From Gammaproteobacteria bacterium UBA2955 (GTDB taxonomy: Bacteria > Pseudomonadota > Gammaproteobacteria > Pseudomonadales > Azotimanducaceae), in contig DEBN01000047.1 of assembly GCA_002348825.1 (NCBI GenBank), positions 1 to 6,715 of the forward strand: a stretch of DNA of 6,715 bases, in the 5' to 3' direction. The stretch's first letter is position 1. Each line of letters begins with the position of its first letter. Position numbers and translations under genes: made by a program. The notes beneath the pieces were generated by a model. That model was not told the DNA's origin and made no database searches. It saw nothing but the letters and a program-made list of their open reading frames with translations. This document shows, one piece after another, positions 5,804 to 6,715 of the stretch.

Positions 5804-5832
5804 TTGAGCACAGACCAGCGTGGCCTTACCAT
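5804..5832 (+). promoter_or_regulatory. candidate sigma-70 promoter for trpS
   Basis: TTGAGC (5804-5809) and TACCAT (5827-5832) each match four of six consensus bases and are separated by exactly 17. Transcription would start near 5839, about 75 bases before the trpS ATG. The 178-base gap after the SCO gene also suggests that trpS is a separate unit. I see nothing else in 5737-5914 except a 7-bp stem around the SCO stop codon. Confidence 0.35.
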
Positions 5833-5914
5833 GGCAGCCGTAACGTAAACACACCGCAGACGCATCATACGACCGAAGGTCAACTCGCTCGTATCTGCAA
5901 AAACAAGGGTTTAG

Positions 5915-6715
5915 ATGACGAGCTCAGATAAAAAGAGGGTTTTTTCGGGCGTGCAGCCGACGGGCGCGCTTCATGTGGGCAACTATCTAGGCGCCATTCG
6001 CAATTTTGTAGGCGTCCAGGAGAGCTATGACGCCCTTTTTTCTATCGTTGATCTGCATGCCATCACCGTGTGGCAAGACCCGGACGCTCTCAGGGAAAGC
6101 GTGCTCGACGTCGCTGCCGCGTATCTGGCTGCCGGCATCGATCCAGCAAAGGCGACAATGTTCGTGCAATCTCAGGTGAGTGGTCATGCCGAGTTAGCGT
6201 GGATACTCAATTGCGTTGCGCGCGTCGGATGGCTCAACAGGATGACGCAATTCAAAGAAAAAGCCGGCAAGAAGCGTGAAAACGCGTCGGTCGGACTCTA
6301 CGTCTATCCGAATTTAATGGCGGCTGACATTCTGTTGTACAAATCGAACCTGGTCCCGGTAGGGGATGACCAAAAGCAGCATTTAGAAATTACTCGCGAC
6401 ATCGCACAGAAATTTAATAACGATTTCGCGCAGGATGCAGATCAGGAGTTTTTTCCTTTGCCGGAGCCACTTATTCTGCCGGTTGCCGCACGCGTAATGT
6501 CGTTACGCGACGGTACTAAAAAGATGTCCAAGTCTGATCCCTCAGACATGAGCAGGCTCGGCATGCTCGACAGCAACGATGACATCTCGAAAAAGATTGC
6601 CAAGGCAAAGACCGACCCCGATCCATTGCCCGACAGCTTAGAGGGCCTCGACAACCGGCCAGAAGCGAAAAATTTGTTGAGCATTTACGCCGGTTTAGGC
6701 AATACCTCGCTTGAA
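5915..6715 (+). CDS. trpS: tryptophan--tRNA ligase (partial, 3' end beyond window)
   Basis: The first 267 residues of TrpS are present and run in frame to the last base of the window; E. coli TrpS is 334 residues. The enzyme activates tryptophan with ATP and attaches it to tRNA-Trp in the cytoplasm. Class I synthetase signatures are intact: [19 protein letters not shown] contains the HIGH-equivalent LHVGN (19-23), and KMSKS is at 203-207. Also typical are [42 protein letters not shown] and [22 protein letters not shown]. The insertion-free [20 protein letters not shown] region resembles alphaproteobacterial rather than E. coli TrpS. ATG 5915 has AAGGG (5905-5909) 5 bases upstream and gives the usual short N-terminus before VFSG. 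This is a housekeeping gene with no evident link to the SBP56-SCO operon before it. Confidence 0.97.
   Translation, partial: MTSSDKKRVFSGVQPTGALHVGNYLGAIRNFVGVQESYDALFSIVDLHAITVWQDPDALRESVLDVAAAYLAAGIDPAKATMFVQSQVSGHAELAWILNCVARVGWLNRMTQFKEKAGKKRENASVGLYVYPNLMAADILLYKSNLVPVGDDQKQHLEITRDIAQKFNNDFAQDADQEFFPLPEPLILPVAARVMSLRDGTKKMSKSDPSDMSRLGMLDSNDDISKKIAKAKTDPDPLPDSLEGLDNRPEAKNLLSIYAGLGNTSLE

Overview
The window looks like chromosomal sequence from a Gram-negative bacterium, most likely a member of the Pseudomonadota. Three proteins carry Sec-type signal peptides, the proposed start sites mostly have Shine-Dalgarno sequences, and base composition is moderate. The partial TrpS at the right edge reads like the alphaproteobacterial form, with [26 protein letters not shown] and [11 protein letters not shown] segments. 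That lineage hint comes from memory of family sequences, not from a search. I see no insertion sequence, CRISPR array, tRNA, rRNA or integrase.

Layout. At the left edge there is the possible tail of an unrecognised + strand gene, ending at 110. A 273-base gap follows, with a weak terminator-like hairpin and a longer 13-bp stem that contains G-U wobbles. Next comes a hormone-sensitive-lipase-type alpha/beta hydrolase (384-1337, +), starting at TTG. It converges on a small PD-(D/E)XK nuclease-fold protein with four candidate Fe-S cysteines (2230-1394, -). A strong bidirectional terminator lies between them. Upstream of the nuclease on the same strand is a secreted PQQ-dependent aldose dehydrogenase of the GSDH family (3485-2352, -).

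A 209-base divergent intergenic region separates the dehydrogenase from a two-gene + strand operon. The first gene encodes an exported SBP56 (selenium-binding protein/methanethiol oxidase family) protein (3695-5029). It overlaps by 4 nt an exported SCO1/SenC-type copper chaperone (5026-5736). The window ends inside trpS (5915 to the edge), which appears to have its own promoter.

How the genes work together. The SBP56-SCO pair is the clearest functional unit. SBP56 proteins of the MtoX type are periplasmic copper enzymes that oxidise methanethiol to formaldehyde, hydrogen sulfide and hydrogen peroxide, and their genes are known to sit beside SCO1/SenC genes. Here the pair is translationally coupled. 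The SBP56 protein lacks the CSSC segment of canonical family members, and the SCO protein has a CX5C rather than a CX3C copper motif, so this may be a divergent subtype. The PQQ dehydrogenase is also periplasmic and shares the intergenic control region, but nothing in the sequence ties its substrate to sulfur metabolism. The hydrolase, nuclease and trpS appear to be unrelated neighbours.
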